A DNA stretch of 35,252 bases from Gluconobacter sp. Dm-62 (GTDB lineage: Bacteria; Pseudomonadota; Alphaproteobacteria; Acetobacterales; Acetobacteraceae): assembly GCF_018256155.1 (NCBI RefSeq), contig NZ_JAERLY010000020.1, positions 1 to 35,252 of the forward strand, read 5' to 3'. Under the pieces are notes generated by a model, which worked only from the letters and a program-made list of their open reading frames with translations, did not search any database and was not told the origin of the DNA. This document shows, piece by piece, positions 27,502-35,252 of the stretch (position 1 is the first letter of the stretch; every line of letters begins with the position of its first letter). Made by a program: the position numbers and the translations under genes.

Positions 27502-28761
27502 TCAGGTCGGCGGAACCGTTTCGGGATACAGCCAGCGTACCACGCGCCCCATCGTCAGCCCCTGCACGATAATCGTGAACACCACGACCCCGTAACACAC
27601 CGGCAGCAGCGTATCGCGCAGTTCCCCTGCGGGTAGGCCAAGAGCCAGCGCAACGGAAATTCCGCCCCGCAATCCGCCCCAGGTGAGCACGCCCAGTGCT
27701 CGCCCGCGCTCGCCCGGCTGCAGATGGACCGGCATGGTGGACAGGAAAACACTCGCCCCCCGCACCAGAACCGACAGCGGGATGATCACCAGCATTGTCA
27801 GAAACGGCGCCAGATGTGGCCTGATTTCCAGCAGTTCGAACCCGATCAGCAGAAACAGCAGCGCATTGAGGATTTCGTCGATCAGATTCCAGAAGACGAC
27901 CATTTCCTCGCGGGATTTCTGCGTGATCGCCCGATGACCTGCCTTGCCTGCAAGACTCATCCCCGCCACCACAACGGCAATCGGCCCGGACATGTGAAGC
28001 CCGTTCGCAAGGCTGTAGGTTCCGGTCGCCAGCGCCAGAGAGCCCAGAAGATCGATCTGTGTGTCCTCCACGCCCCGAAGCAGAAGCAGCGCCAGCCACC
28101 CCGTGAATGCGCCCAGAAGACCACCACCCACAGCCTCTTCCAGAAACCGCAGCACGAAATCGCCGATCGAGACAGAACTCGTTTCCCCGGTCGCAAGACC
28201 GATCATGGTCCCGAAAATGACGACCCCCACGCCATCATTGAACAGGCTCTCGCCCGCAAACGTGGCCTGTAGTGCTGGTGGCAATCCCAGACGCCGCAAC
28301 ATGCCCACGACCGAAACCGGATCGGTCGGCGCGAGCATGGCGCCAAGCAGCACACACCAGCTGAAAGGCACAGCAAGCCCGAACACGGGAAAGATAAGCC
28401 ACGCGGGAACAGCCAGCAGCCCCACGGCCAGAGATGTTCCCAGAATGGCGAGTGCGGCCACCGATTTCCCGCGCGACACCAGCAGACCCAGATCCACCTG
28501 CATTGCGCCGGCAAACAGCAGGAAAGACAGTGCCCCGTCCAGCAGGGTCCGCGGCAGGTTGATTGTTCCCAGTAATGACTGCGGAACCTGTTGCAGGTCG
28601 TAGCCCGGAAACAGGGGGTTCAAGATCATGACGATCAGGGAAATCAGCATCGAGATCAGCAGGATCCCGATGGTCAGCGGGAGTTTCAGGGTCCGGTAAT
28701 TGATGATTCCGAGCAGCGTCGCAACAGTCAGAAGCAGAGCAAAGAGCCCCAGAGAGTTCAT
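27502..28761 (-). CDS. Na+/H+ antiporter, CPA1 (NhaP-like) family
   Basis: Inner-membrane cation/proton antiporter, 419 aa, with about twelve hydrophobic segments. Family landmarks are GAMLAPTDPVSVVGMLRR (140-157, containing T146-D147-P148), GESLFNDGVGVVIFG (170-184, with the ion-site N175-D176) and the late block LTWGGLRGGISVALAL. The ATG at 28761 has GAGGGA nine bases upstream and is chosen over an in-frame start twelve codons earlier. It lacks the long cytoplasmic tail of some NhaP proteins. It follows gluconolactonase on the same strand after 147 bases. A role in sodium tolerance or pH homeostasis in an acid-producing cell is inference. Confidence 0.92.
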   Translation of the reverse strand: MNSLGLFALLLTVATLLGIINYRTLKLPLTIGILLISMLISLIVMILNPLFPGYDLQQVPQSLLGTINLPRTLLDGALSFLLFAGAMQVDLGLLVSRGKSVAALAILGTSLAVGLLAVPAWLIFPVFGLAVPFSWCVLLGAMLAPTDPVSVVGMLRRLGLPPALQATFAGESLFNDGVGVVIFGTMIGLATGETSSVSIGDFVLRFLEEAVGGGLLGAFTGWLALLLLRGVEDTQIDLLGSLALATGTYSLANGLHMSGPIAVVVAGMSLAGKAGHRAITQKSREEMVVFWNLIDEILNALLFLLIGFELLEIRPHLAPFLTMLVIIPLSVLVRGASVFLSTMPVHLQPGERGRALGVLTWGGLRGGISVALALGLPAGELRDTLLPVCYGVVVFTIIVQGLTMGRVVRWLYPETVPPT

Positions 28762-28908
28762 GACTGCAATTCCCTCGCCGATCTTCGCCCCGGCCACGGC
28801 TTACGGCATGGCAAGCCAGCTGCGAACAGATCCAGCATGCTTAACAGCGCAGCGGTATGCGAAGTTTCTTCCGAAAACCACCATGACCCATTCTTCAGCG
28901 CTGAACAC

Positions 28909-30090
28909 TCAGCACAATGCAGCGCCCTGCGTGTTCAGCATGACGCGATACAGTGTCCCTGCCGCGCACATATAGAGCTCATTCCGCTTGAGGCCGCCGA
29001 ATGTCAGGTTCGACACTCCATGCGGCAACCGGATGCGCCCCAGCAGTTTTCCGGCAGGGCTGTAGCAGAACACGCCGCACAGCCCGTATGGACCCGACGC
29101 CCCGCACCACAGATTGCCAAACACATCCGCCTTCATGCCATCCGGCACGAGCTGCTGCCCTTCCAGAGTCATATCGCATAATACCCGACCGTTTTGCGGG
29201 CGACCGTTGACCATATCGAACGCCCGGATTTTCCGGTCACCAGCCGGGCCGGTCAGGCCGGGATCGGGCGCCGTGGAAATCACGTAAAGCGTTTTGAAGT
29301 CCGGCGAGAGACAAAGCCCGTTCGGCCCCGGCACCTGCGCCTCACTCAGCACGGCCTCAAGCCTGCCACTCTGTCCATCAATGCGGAATGTATGGTCAGC
29401 CTGCCGCTTTGCAGTTCCGAACTGCGTGGTGGCTTCCGTGCCGATATTCCAGCGCAGCTTCCCTTCCCGGTTGGCATGACCTCCCGGCGCGTCCGGATGT
29501 CCTTCCGCCAGACAGTCCCCATAGGCCGGATCAGTGAACAGGATGCTCCCATCGGCTGGGTTGACAATGATGTCGTTCGGGGAGTTCAGCCCCTGCCCCT
29601 CAAAGCGGTCCGCCAGCACGGTGCAGGTTCCGTCCTGCTCCCAGCGGATGACGCGACGCAGACCATGCTCGCAGGTCAGGATACGCCCCTGTGGGTCAAC
29701 GGTATTGCCGTTGCTGTTAAAGCTTTCCTTCCGATAGGTCGTCATCAGGTTCTCGTCCGGCAGGAAGCGGTACTGCGTGCTTCGGACCGTATCGGACAGG
29801 AGCAGGAACCGGCCTTCGCTGACCCAGGTCGGCCCTTCCAGCCAGCCTCCGCCGGTCCAGACGCGTTCGATATTGCCGTTCTTGAAAACCAGATCACCGA
29901 AAGATGGATCAAGCGAGAGGATATCCGGGTCCGGCACGAAAGCAGGTGGAGCATGTGGACCAAAATCGCGGACCGGCTGCGTCATGACGTCCGCCGGATG
30001 CGGCTCACGCGTTGCAGCCCGCGCTACAGCCCCGGTCAGGAAAGCAGCAGCGGCGCCACGAAGAACGGAACGGCGATCAGGTTGAAACAC
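28909..30090 (-). CDS. gnl: Gluconolactonase, SMP-30 family, Tat-exported
   Basis: Hydrolyses glucono-delta-lactone to gluconate, 393 aa. The N-terminus carries a twin-arginine signal, DRRSVLRG, followed by a hydrophobic Ala-rich stretch, indicating folded export to the periplasm, where PQQ glucose dehydrogenase of acetic acid bacteria makes the lactone. Beta-propeller and metal-site landmarks are WLEGPTWV (acidic ligand), NSPNDIIV, PGPNGLCLSPD and LVPDGMKADVFGNLWCG. The start is GTG with AGGAG seven bases upstream; no ATG gives the Tat motif. It lies 33 bases from the end of the topoisomerase gene. Other SMP-30 lactonases share these motifs, so the exact sugar lactone is inferred. Confidence 0.88.
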   Translation of the reverse strand: MFQPDRRSVLRGAAAAFLTGAVARAATREPHPADVMTQPVRDFGPHAPPAFVPDPDILSLDPSFGDLVFKNGNIERVWTGGGWLEGPTWVSEGRFLLLSDTVRSTQYRFLPDENLMTTYRKESFNSNGNTVDPQGRILTCEHGLRRVIRWEQDGTCTVLADRFEGQGLNSPNDIIVNPADGSILFTDPAYGDCLAEGHPDAPGGHANREGKLRWNIGTEATTQFGTAKRQADHTFRIDGQSGRLEAVLSEAQVPGPNGLCLSPDFKTLYVISTAPDPGLTGPAGDRKIRAFDMVNGRPQNGRVLCDMTLEGQQLVPDGMKADVFGNLWCGASGPYGLCGVFCYSPAGKLLGRIRLPHGVSNLTFGGLKRNELYMCAAGTLYRVMLNTQGAALC

Positions 30091-30123
30091 GTCAGGACTC
30101 CTCTTGTGAATATGTCAGTGGCA

Positions 30124-31212
30124 TCAGGATGACGGGCCGGATTTGAGGTCGGGCAAGCGGCTGGCAAGAAACCCCGCAACAGCTGCTTCCTCTGCCGTCA
30201 GACCATAGCCTTCATGCTCCAGAACCTCCTGCGCCCGGCTTTTGAACGCCTCGCGCAGACTGCCATCTAGATATCCGTCCAACACACAGGGGTTGATGTA
30301 GCTGCGTTTGCAGACCGCCGGCGTATTGCCGAGCTTGGCGGCTACCGATTTGACGGCGGCCACAAGCTGCTTCTTCGCTCTGGCTTTCGTGTCGTACTGG
30401 CTGAACGCACAGAGCGTCACGGCCGCAAGCTGCGTGGCCGCCCAGGTGCGGAAGTCCTTGGCGGTAATGTCCGTGCCCGTGATGTCCTGAAGATAGGCGT
30501 TCACATCCTGTGAATGGATGTCATGACGCGTCCCATCCGCATCCACATACTGGAACAGACGCTGGCCCGGCAGATCTTCAAGGCGGCTGATGATCCGGGC
30601 AAGGCGCGGGTCATCGAGTTCCAGATGCTGTTCGATCCCGTGCTTGGCGCGAAAATCGAGTGTGAGATGCCGCCCCTCTACTTTTGCATGCTTGTGCCGC
30701 AGGGTCGTCAGGCCGTAGCTGCGGTTTTCCTTCGCATAACGATCATTGCCAATCCGGGCCATGGTGCGTTCCATAAGCCGCACGATGGCGGCCAGAACGC
30801 GCTCCCGTTCCAGCCCGCGCTTGCGCAGATCCTGATCCACGCGCTCCCGCAGCAGAGGCAGTTTTTCGCCGAACACCAGCATATGCCCGAACTTGCCTTC
30901 GTCCCGGATCCCCTGCCACTGCGGATGATAGCGGTATTGCAGCCGTCCACGCGCATCTTCGCCTACAGCCTGAAGATGCCCCTTCGGATCCGGACAGATC
31001 CAGACATTCCGATAGGCGGGAGGAATGGCGAGCCGGCGGATCCGGGCAATGACATCCGCATCCACGATATGGCTGCCATCAGGCGCGTAGAACGCAAAGC
31101 CCCGACCGACCCGCCGACGCGTCACCCCCGGCATGGAGCGATCCACGTAGCGCAGACCCGCCTTGCGCGCCTGCGACTTCGCATCCGCTTCCCTGCTATC
31201 CGCTGCGCCCAT
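30124..31212 (-). CDS. DNA topoisomerase IB (poxvirus-type)
   Basis: Relaxes supercoils by a 3'-phosphotyrosyl nick, 362 aa, the bacterial type IB length. The N-terminal domain includes LAIPPAYRNVWICPDPKGHLQA, and the catalytic domain has NRSYGLTTLRHKHAKV (K174 aligning with the vaccinia catalytic lysine), TAKDFRTWAAT (R255) and the active-site tyrosine Y305 in CKRSYINPCVLDGYLDG. The position of vaccinia H265 is N296 (LGNTP), which I believe is common in bacterial members. The ATG at 31212 has AGGA directly adjacent, so translation initiation may be weak. It is not in an obvious functional operon; gluconolactonase follows after 33 bases. Confidence 0.95.
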   Translation of the reverse strand: MGAADSREADAKSQARKAGLRYVDRSMPGVTRRRVGRGFAFYAPDGSHIVDADVIARIRRLAIPPAYRNVWICPDPKGHLQAVGEDARGRLQYRYHPQWQGIRDEGKFGHMLVFGEKLPLLRERVDQDLRKRGLERERVLAAIVRLMERTMARIGNDRYAKENRSYGLTTLRHKHAKVEGRHLTLDFRAKHGIEQHLELDDPRLARIISRLEDLPGQRLFQYVDADGTRHDIHSQDVNAYLQDITGTDITAKDFRTWAATQLAAVTLCAFSQYDTKARAKKQLVAAVKSVAAKLGNTPAVCKRSYINPCVLDGYLDGSLREAFKSRAQEVLEHEGYGLTAEEAAVAGFLASRLPDLKSGPSS

Positions 31213-31372
31213 TCCTGAAGTCCCATGTCCGTTGCAGACATAGAGCGTTACAGACCGGAATAGGTTTCCGTCCCACAGCGGGCACGCTTACGCTTCCTTA
31301 CGGTTCCTGACATGACAGTCATCATGGACCGACGCATTCTTTCCGGAAGAGAAACAGGAGGAATCAGGCCCC

Positions 31373-31585
31373 GTGAAAAGAACCTGTGCCGTGGCCGTTT
31401 TCATCCTGCTCTCAGGCTGCGCCTCACGCTCTTCGCCTGCCGACATGGCCGCTGCGGCCAATGACGACGATACCGGCTACAACATCCGCGGCCATCAGGG
31501 TGGCGGCATGGGAGGCAACGGCAACATCTGGGGCGAAGTCTTCAGAACCGCCCTACAGACCGGTATGGGCTTTGTTCACCACTAG
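31373..31585 (+). CDS. Small putative lipoprotein, unknown function
   Basis: Protein of 70 aa starting at GTG with AGGAGG eleven bases upstream. The N-terminus (KR, hydrophobic AVAVFILL) ends in the lipobox LSGC16, predicting lipid attachment at the cysteine. The mature part is about 55 residues, acidic then glycine-rich (GHQGGGMGGNGN), ending IWGEVFRTALQTGMGFVHH. Base composition matches the background. The gene sits between the divergent topoisomerase gene and the convergent GST gene, whose stop is four bases away. The upstream gap includes an ATGAC-A-GTCAT palindrome (31312-31322). I recognise no family. Confidence 0.7.
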   Translation: MKRTCAVAVFILLSGCASRSSPADMAAAANDDDTGYNIRGHQGGGMGGNGNIWGEVFRTALQTGMGFVHH

Positions 31586-31588
31586 GCC

Positions 31589-32236
31589 TCAGTACGTCAG
31601 GCGCCACTCTGCCGGTTCAGCATCCGCCAGTGCATACCATTCCTGCATCAACGGATGATCGAGCATCGTCTGCACCCATGTCTTCACAACGGGATCAACA
31701 TTCAGCTCAAAGATATGGATCCGGATGGCGATCGGCGCATACATGCAGTCCGCCACAGTCATACGCTCCCCGAACAGAAACGGTGTGGGCTGGCCCGAAC
31801 ATAGAAGCGCGCCCTTGAGCGTACGGCTCAGCAGCGCCACATCGGCAGCCAGTTCCTCGCTGATCTCCGGCAGGGGCGCTGGGACGCGCTCCACGTCCAT
31901 GGAGCAGTTCTGGCGGATCGGGCGGAAACCGGCATGCATCTGCGCGCTGATGCTGCGGGCATGGGCACGCACGATCCGGTCCTCGGGCCACAGAGACGGT
32001 GCGATTTCCGCGCAGTACTCACAGATCGCCAGACTTTCCCAGACATCCGCGCCGTCATGCTTCAGATACGGCACCATCCGGTTGGGCGAGCGCGCATGGA
32101 TTGCGGTCGTCTGGCCCCCACCCTTGAGCGGGATGACCTCTTCCGTCACATCCAGCCCGGCCAGACGCACCGCCAGCCAGCCCCGCAAAGACCAGGACGA
32201 ATACCGACGCGACCCCAGAAGCAGCACACCCGCCAT
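31589..32236 (-). CDS. Glutathione S-transferase family protein
   Basis: Protein of 215 aa with the N-terminal thioredoxin-like GST domain (LLLGSRRYSSWSLRGWLAVRLAGL, where serines near residues 13-16 are candidates for glutathione activation; SPNRMVPYLKHDGADVWESLAICEY contains the cis-proline and the ES glutathione-binding pair) and an all-helical C-terminal domain (FLFGERMTVADCMYAPIAIRI). It resembles the maleylacetoacetate isomerase/zeta-like group loosely. The substrate is unknown. Its ATG shares one base with the mnmA stop (TGATG), so it is translationally coupled to mnmA, an odd pairing with no clear biochemical reason. Confidence 0.88.
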   Translation of the reverse strand: MAGVLLLGSRRYSSWSLRGWLAVRLAGLDVTEEVIPLKGGGQTTAIHARSPNRMVPYLKHDGADVWESLAICEYCAEIAPSLWPEDRIVRAHARSISAQMHAGFRPIRQNCSMDVERVPAPLPEISEELAADVALLSRTLKGALLCSGQPTPFLFGERMTVADCMYAPIAIRIHIFELNVDPVVKTWVQTMLDHPLMQEWYALADAEPAEWRLTY

Positions 32237-33321
32237 CAGGCGTCTCCCGCAGTAATGAAGCCACCACCCAGAACGCGGCTTCCATCATACAGCACACAGG
32301 CCTGACCGGGCGCGGGCATCGCCGCTTCCGTCAGTTCCACAAGCGCGCCACCATCTTCCAGCGGCTTCACGACCGCCTCGCGCAGCCGTTCCCGCGCGCG
32401 GATCTGCACGCCACAGCGCACGCCCTCAGCGGGGGCATCAATCAGCCAGTTCATGTCACGCAGACGCACGGTCCGGCGGCTGTCGGCTTCCGAAAGCTGC
32501 ACGCGCGGCCCGACCACGATGCGGCGCTTCGGCACGTCAATGCGCGTCACCATCTGGCGCTCGCCCGTTGCGGTGTGGATGTCGCCCAGACGCTTGCTCT
32601 GCCCGACCGTATAGCGCACCACGCCCTCGTGACGCCCCAGAACCTGCCCGGCCTCGTCTACAATCTCGCCTTCGCCCCGCACTTCAGGGCGCAGCTTCTC
32701 GACCAGTTCGGCATAGGAGCCGGTGGGTACGAAGCAGATGTCCTGACTGTCAGGCTTGGCGGCAATGGACAGCCCCAGCTCTTCGGCCAGCGCACGGACA
32801 TGAGCCTTGTCCGGCATTTCGCCCAGCGGAAAGCGCAAATAGTCGAGCTGGTCTTTGGTCGTAGCGAACAGGAACCAGGTCTGGTCCCGTTCCGCATCGA
32901 CGGGACGATGCATTTCCGCCCCATCCGCCCCTTCAACACGGCGCACATAATGCCCGGTGGCCATGGCCTCGCAGCCCAGATCCCGCGCCATACCCAGAAG
33001 ATCCGTGAACTTCACGCCCTGATTGCAGGCCACGCAGGGGACAGGCGTCTCACCACGCGCATAGGCATCCGCAAAGCTCTCGACCACACTGTCACGGAAA
33101 CGCGTTTCCGCATCAATGACGTAGTGCGGAAAACCCAGACGGTCGGCCACGGCGCGTGCATCCATGATGTCACGCCCCGCACAGCACGCGCCGGGCTTGG
33201 CAGCCTGTCCGTGGTCGTAAAGCTGGAGGGTCGCGCCAATCACCTCGTGGCCCTGCCGTTTGAGCAGCGCGGCCACTACGGAACTGTCCACGCCTCCCGA
33301 CATGGCAACGAGGATCCGCAT
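32236..33321 (-). CDS. mnmA: tRNA-specific 2-thiouridylase MnmA
   Basis: ATP-dependent enzyme that thiolates U34 of tRNAs for Lys, Glu and Gln, 361 aa. The PP-loop is SGGVDSS at residues 8-14; catalytic cysteines are C99 (PCVACNQGVKF) and C196 (DICFVPTGSY), which form the persulfide/disulfide pair. ATGHYVRR and KDQLDYLRFPLGEM are further family motifs. It follows the ferredoxin gene by five bases and overlaps the GST gene. Cysteine desulfurases encoded upstream in the same run are natural persulfide donors for it. The start ATG gives the standard MRILVAMSGGVDSS N-terminus. Confidence 0.97.
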   Translation of the reverse strand: MRILVAMSGGVDSSVVAALLKRQGHEVIGATLQLYDHGQAAKPGACCAGRDIMDARAVADRLGFPHYVIDAETRFRDSVVESFADAYARGETPVPCVACNQGVKFTDLLGMARDLGCEAMATGHYVRRVEGADGAEMHRPVDAERDQTWFLFATTKDQLDYLRFPLGEMPDKAHVRALAEELGLSIAAKPDSQDICFVPTGSYAELVEKLRPEVRGEGEIVDEAGQVLGRHEGVVRYTVGQSKRLGDIHTATGERQMVTRIDVPKRRIVVGPRVQLSEADSRRTVRLRDMNWLIDAPAEGVRCGVQIRARERLREAVVKPLEDGGALVELTEAAMPAPGQACVLYDGSRVLGGGFITAGDA

Positions 33322-33326
33322 GGTGT

Positions 33327-33641
33327 TCAGCCCGCTTTCGGCAGACGGACGGTCAGGCCATCAAGCGCGTCCGTCATGACGATCTGGCAGCCTAGGCGGG
33401 ACGTCTTTTCCAGACCGAACGCCAGATCCAGCATGTCTTCCTCGTCATCCGTAGGCGAGCTCAGCTTGGCAGCCCAGTCCGGATCGACAACCACATGGCA
33501 CGTCGCGCAGGCCAGAGAGCCTTCGCAGGCGCCTTCCAGATCGATGTCGTGCTTGTGTGCGATTTCCAGCACCGACAGGCCGACAGGCGCGTCAACGTCA
33601 CGACGGGTTCCATCACGCTCGATAAAGGTCATCTTGGGCAT
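33327..33641 (-). CDS. fdx: 2Fe-2S ferredoxin, adrenodoxin/Isc type
   Basis: Electron carrier of 104 aa with four cluster cysteines C39, C45, C48 ([11 protein letters not shown]) and C85 (LGCQI), the C-X5-C-X2-C-Xn-C pattern of vertebrate-type (adrenodoxin-like) ferredoxins such as Isc Fdx. An acidic helix [14 protein letters not shown] is the typical partner-binding surface. It lies 22 bases after the desulfurase gene and five before mnmA, so it may provide electrons for iron-sulfur cluster assembly or for a cytochrome P450-type partner elsewhere; the desulfurase context favours cluster assembly. Confidence 0.95.
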   Translation of the reverse strand: MPKMTFIERDGTRRDVDAPVGLSVLEIAHKHDIDLEGACEGSLACATCHVVVDPDWAAKLSSPTDDEEDMLDLAFGLEKTSRLGCQIVMTDALDGLTVRLPKAG

Positions 33642-33663
33642 AGTGTGTCCGCTTTTTCCGGTT

Positions 33664-34806
33664 TCAGTTGGGGTGGCACGCCCGGGCGGCTGCGATCAGA
33701 AGAGAGGCCGCACGGTCAATATCGGCCTTGGAGGTAAAGCGTCCGACCGACAGGCGCAAGCATTGCGACGCCTTCTCCGCAGAAAGTCCCATCGCCGTCA
33801 AGACATAGGACGGTGCAATCTCTGCTGCCGTACAGGCCGATCCGGTCGAAACAGCAACATCCGGACAGGCCTGCAGAACGTCCAGCGCCCGCATCCCTTC
33901 AGGCAGACAGACATTCAGCGCCCCCGCCAACCGCGGCGCGCCGCCCCCGTTCAAAGCGATACCCGGCAGGCCCTCCCGGAGCTGCGACCACAAATCATCG
34001 CGCAGGAAAACCAGCCGTGCAGCCTCATCGCCCATGCTCGCTTCAGCCAGATCCGCAGCCACCCCGAACCCGACGACCAGAGGCGTCGGCAGCGTTCCCG
34101 ACCGAAACCCGCGCTCCTGCCCTCCCCCGGAAAACAGCGGTTCCAGCCGGACACGCGGCTTTCTGCGGACATAAAGCGCCCCAATCCCTTTTGGACCATA
34201 CATCTTGTGAGCAGAGACGGACGCCAGATCCACATCCCGCAGCGAGACCGGCATTTTCCCAGCTATCTGCGCCAGATCGACATGCATCAGCGCACCCGCG
34301 CCTTTCACAATCCCCGCAAGCTGGGGAATATCCTGCAACACGCCGGTCTCGTTATTCGCCGCCATAATGCTGACCAGCAGCGTCGGCACTCTCAGCGCCT
34401 CCCGCAGGGCCTCAGGATCGAGCCGCCCGTCAGCATCCACGCCGAGCACGACCGGTTCAAACCCCTCCGCGCCCAGACTGCGCACCGATTCCAGAACGCA
34501 TTTATGCTCGGTTGCGACCGTGATGATCCGCCGCCGCAGATCCCCTAGCCGCGCCAGATGGCGCGCAGCCCCCTTGATGGCGAGGTTGTTCGCCTCCGTC
34601 GCGCCGGACGTGAACACGATCTCCCGTGCCTCCGCCCCCAGAAGCCGCGCCACGCTCTCACGCGCGCGCTCGACGGCGGCGGCGGCTTTCTGCCCTGGCC
34701 CATGCGAACTGTGCGGATTTCCGAAATCCGCTCCAAACCAGGGCAGCATGGCCTCAATGACCCTGGGATCACATGGCGTCGTCGAGAAATAATCGAGGTA
34801 GATCAT
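33664..34806 (-). CDS. iscS: Cysteine desulfurase, IscS-like
   Basis: PLP enzyme (380 aa) that removes sulfur from cysteine as an enzyme-bound persulfide. Visible are [13 protein letters not shown] at the N-terminus, [27 protein letters not shown], the PLP lysine K201 in [16 protein letters not shown], and the catalytic loop STGSAC325[16 protein letters not shown] typical of group I (IscS/NifS) enzymes. In the PLP region it has HVDLAQ where most have HVDAAQ. It lacks much of the C-terminal tail of E. coli IscS (404 aa). The ATG at 34806 gives the family N-terminus; a longer upstream frame is rejected. A second desulfurase ends 22 bases upstream on the same strand. Confidence 0.92.
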   Translation of the reverse strand: MIYLDYFSTTPCDPRVIEAMLPWFGADFGNPHSSHGPGQKAAAAVERARESVARLLGAEAREIVFTSGATEANNLAIKGAARHLARLGDLRRRIITVATEHKCVLESVRSLGAEGFEPVVLGVDADGRLDPEALREALRVPTLLVSIMAANNETGVLQDIPQLAGIVKGAGALMHVDLAQIAGKMPVSLRDVDLASVSAHKMYGPKGIGALYVRRKPRVRLEPLFSGGGQERGFRSGTLPTPLVVGFGVAADLAEASMGDEAARLVFLRDDLWSQLREGLPGIALNGGGAPRLAGALNVCLPEGMRALDVLQACPDVAVSTGSACTAAEIAPSYVLTAMGLSAEKASQCLRLSVGRFTSKADIDRAASLLIAAARACHPN

Positions 34807-34828
34807 GCCCGCTGCTCCCGTAGCCCGG

Positions 34829-35252
34829 TCATTTCCGCAAACGCCGTGCCATGATTTCATAGGCCTCACAGAACGCCTCGACCTGATCCTCCTGCACGTT
34901 CCAAGGCAGCGAAACACGGATAGCCTGCGCAGCCCCCTCCGTCTCCCCCATAGCCCGCAACACATGCGAAGACGACACCTTCCCCGACGAACAGGCCGAT
35001 CCTGCCGAGACGCAGAACCCCGCCAGATCCAGCGTCATGAGCTGCACCTGCGCGGCAACCCCGTCCAGAATCAGGCAGCTCGTATTCGGCAACCGCGCGA
35101 CGTTTTCGCCCGCCACCCGTGCACCAATCCCCTTGGCGACCGCTTCAACCCGATCCCGCAGACGCTGCACCGGCGCCCAGTCCTGCACACGCGCCGAATC
35201 AAACGCCGCCGCCATGCCCAGAATGGCCGGCAGAGCCTGCGTCCCACCCCGG
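34829..35252 (-). CDS. Second cysteine desulfurase, C-terminal part (gene runs out of window)
   Basis: The C-terminal 140 or so residues of another NifS/IscS-type PLP enzyme; the frame is open to the window edge, where RGGTQALPAILGMAAAF matches the family block that follows the PLP-lysine region. The catalytic loop is SAGSACSSGKVSSSHVLRAMGE, also group I but different from its neighbour, so the two are not recent duplicates. The ATG at 35215 is internal, not the start. It heads, within this window, a run of two desulfurases, ferredoxin, mnmA and GST. The PLP lysine lies outside the window, so intactness cannot be judged. Confidence 0.9.
   Translation of the reverse strand, partial: RGGTQALPAILGMAAAFDSARVQDWAPVQRLRDRVEAVAKGIGARVAGENVARLPNTSCLILDGVAAQVQLMTLDLAGFCVSAGSACSSGKVSSSHVLRAMGETEGAAQAIRVSLPWNVQEDQVEAFCEAYEIMARRLRK

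Noticed and set aside
28894-28905. TTCAGCGCTGAA perfect 12-base palindrome near the gluconolactonase stop
   Set aside because: Short, without a T-run and not in a promoter position; likely chance in this GC-rich sequence.
32575-34548. Plus-strand open frame of 657 codons opposite mnmA, fdx and the desulfurase gene
   Set aside because: It spans three well-supported minus-strand genes and their gaps; the translation is Arg/Pro/His-rich and resembles no protein.

Overview
The window looks like chromosome from an acetic acid bacterium (Acetobacteraceae, Gluconobacter/Asaia-like). The evidence is a GC-rich background with alphaproteobacterial gene types, a Tat-exported gluconolactonase, an NAD-type isocitrate dehydrogenase paired with aconitase, and an IscS-ferredoxin-MnmA group. 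The genus is inferred, not demonstrated. I see no rRNA, tRNA, CRISPR array or intact insertion sequence.

Bases 1-4189 (+) encode two permeases and the ATPase of a basic amino acid/opine-type ABC importer, then arginase and ornithine cyclodeaminase. This order recalls the occ/noc opine regions of Ti plasmids. A bidirectional hairpin (4197-4225) separates it from a convergent, tightly overlapping urease operon, nickel permease-ureD-A-B-C-E-F-G (10129 down to 4233). Together they make a closed route: arginine to ornithine plus urea, ornithine to proline plus ammonia, urea to ammonia plus CO2. Upstream of the nickel permease on the same strand is an 811-aa TonB-dependent receptor (10216-12651), a candidate outer-membrane partner for nickel uptake.

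Bases about 12750-15350 form an AT-rich island holding one 599-aa gene on the minus strand, a two-part glycosyltransferase (GT32-like N-terminal part with a degenerate DXD motif, GT61/DUF563 C-terminal part). The flanking gaps are non-coding or decayed. This is the clearest horizontally acquired segment.

Bases 15361-21922 are core genes: an AI-2E family permease, a LysR regulator divergent from icd-acnA with a 17-base operator-like palindrome between them, and a LysE-type exporter behind a strong bidirectional terminator. Bases 21969-25397 are a peroxide module: ahpC-ahpF (minus) divergent from a true OxyR with both redox cysteines. An uncharacterised GT-C-like membrane protein follows oxyR at 6 bases.

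Bases 26934-31212 (minus) carry topoisomerase IB, a Tat-exported gluconolactonase, a CPA1 Na+/H+ antiporter and a small secreted four-cysteine protein. A small lipoprotein lies at 31373-31585 (+). The right end (31589-35252, minus) is a sulfur-handling run: two tandem cysteine desulfurases (the first cut by the window edge), a 2Fe-2S ferredoxin, mnmA and a glutathione transferase gene.
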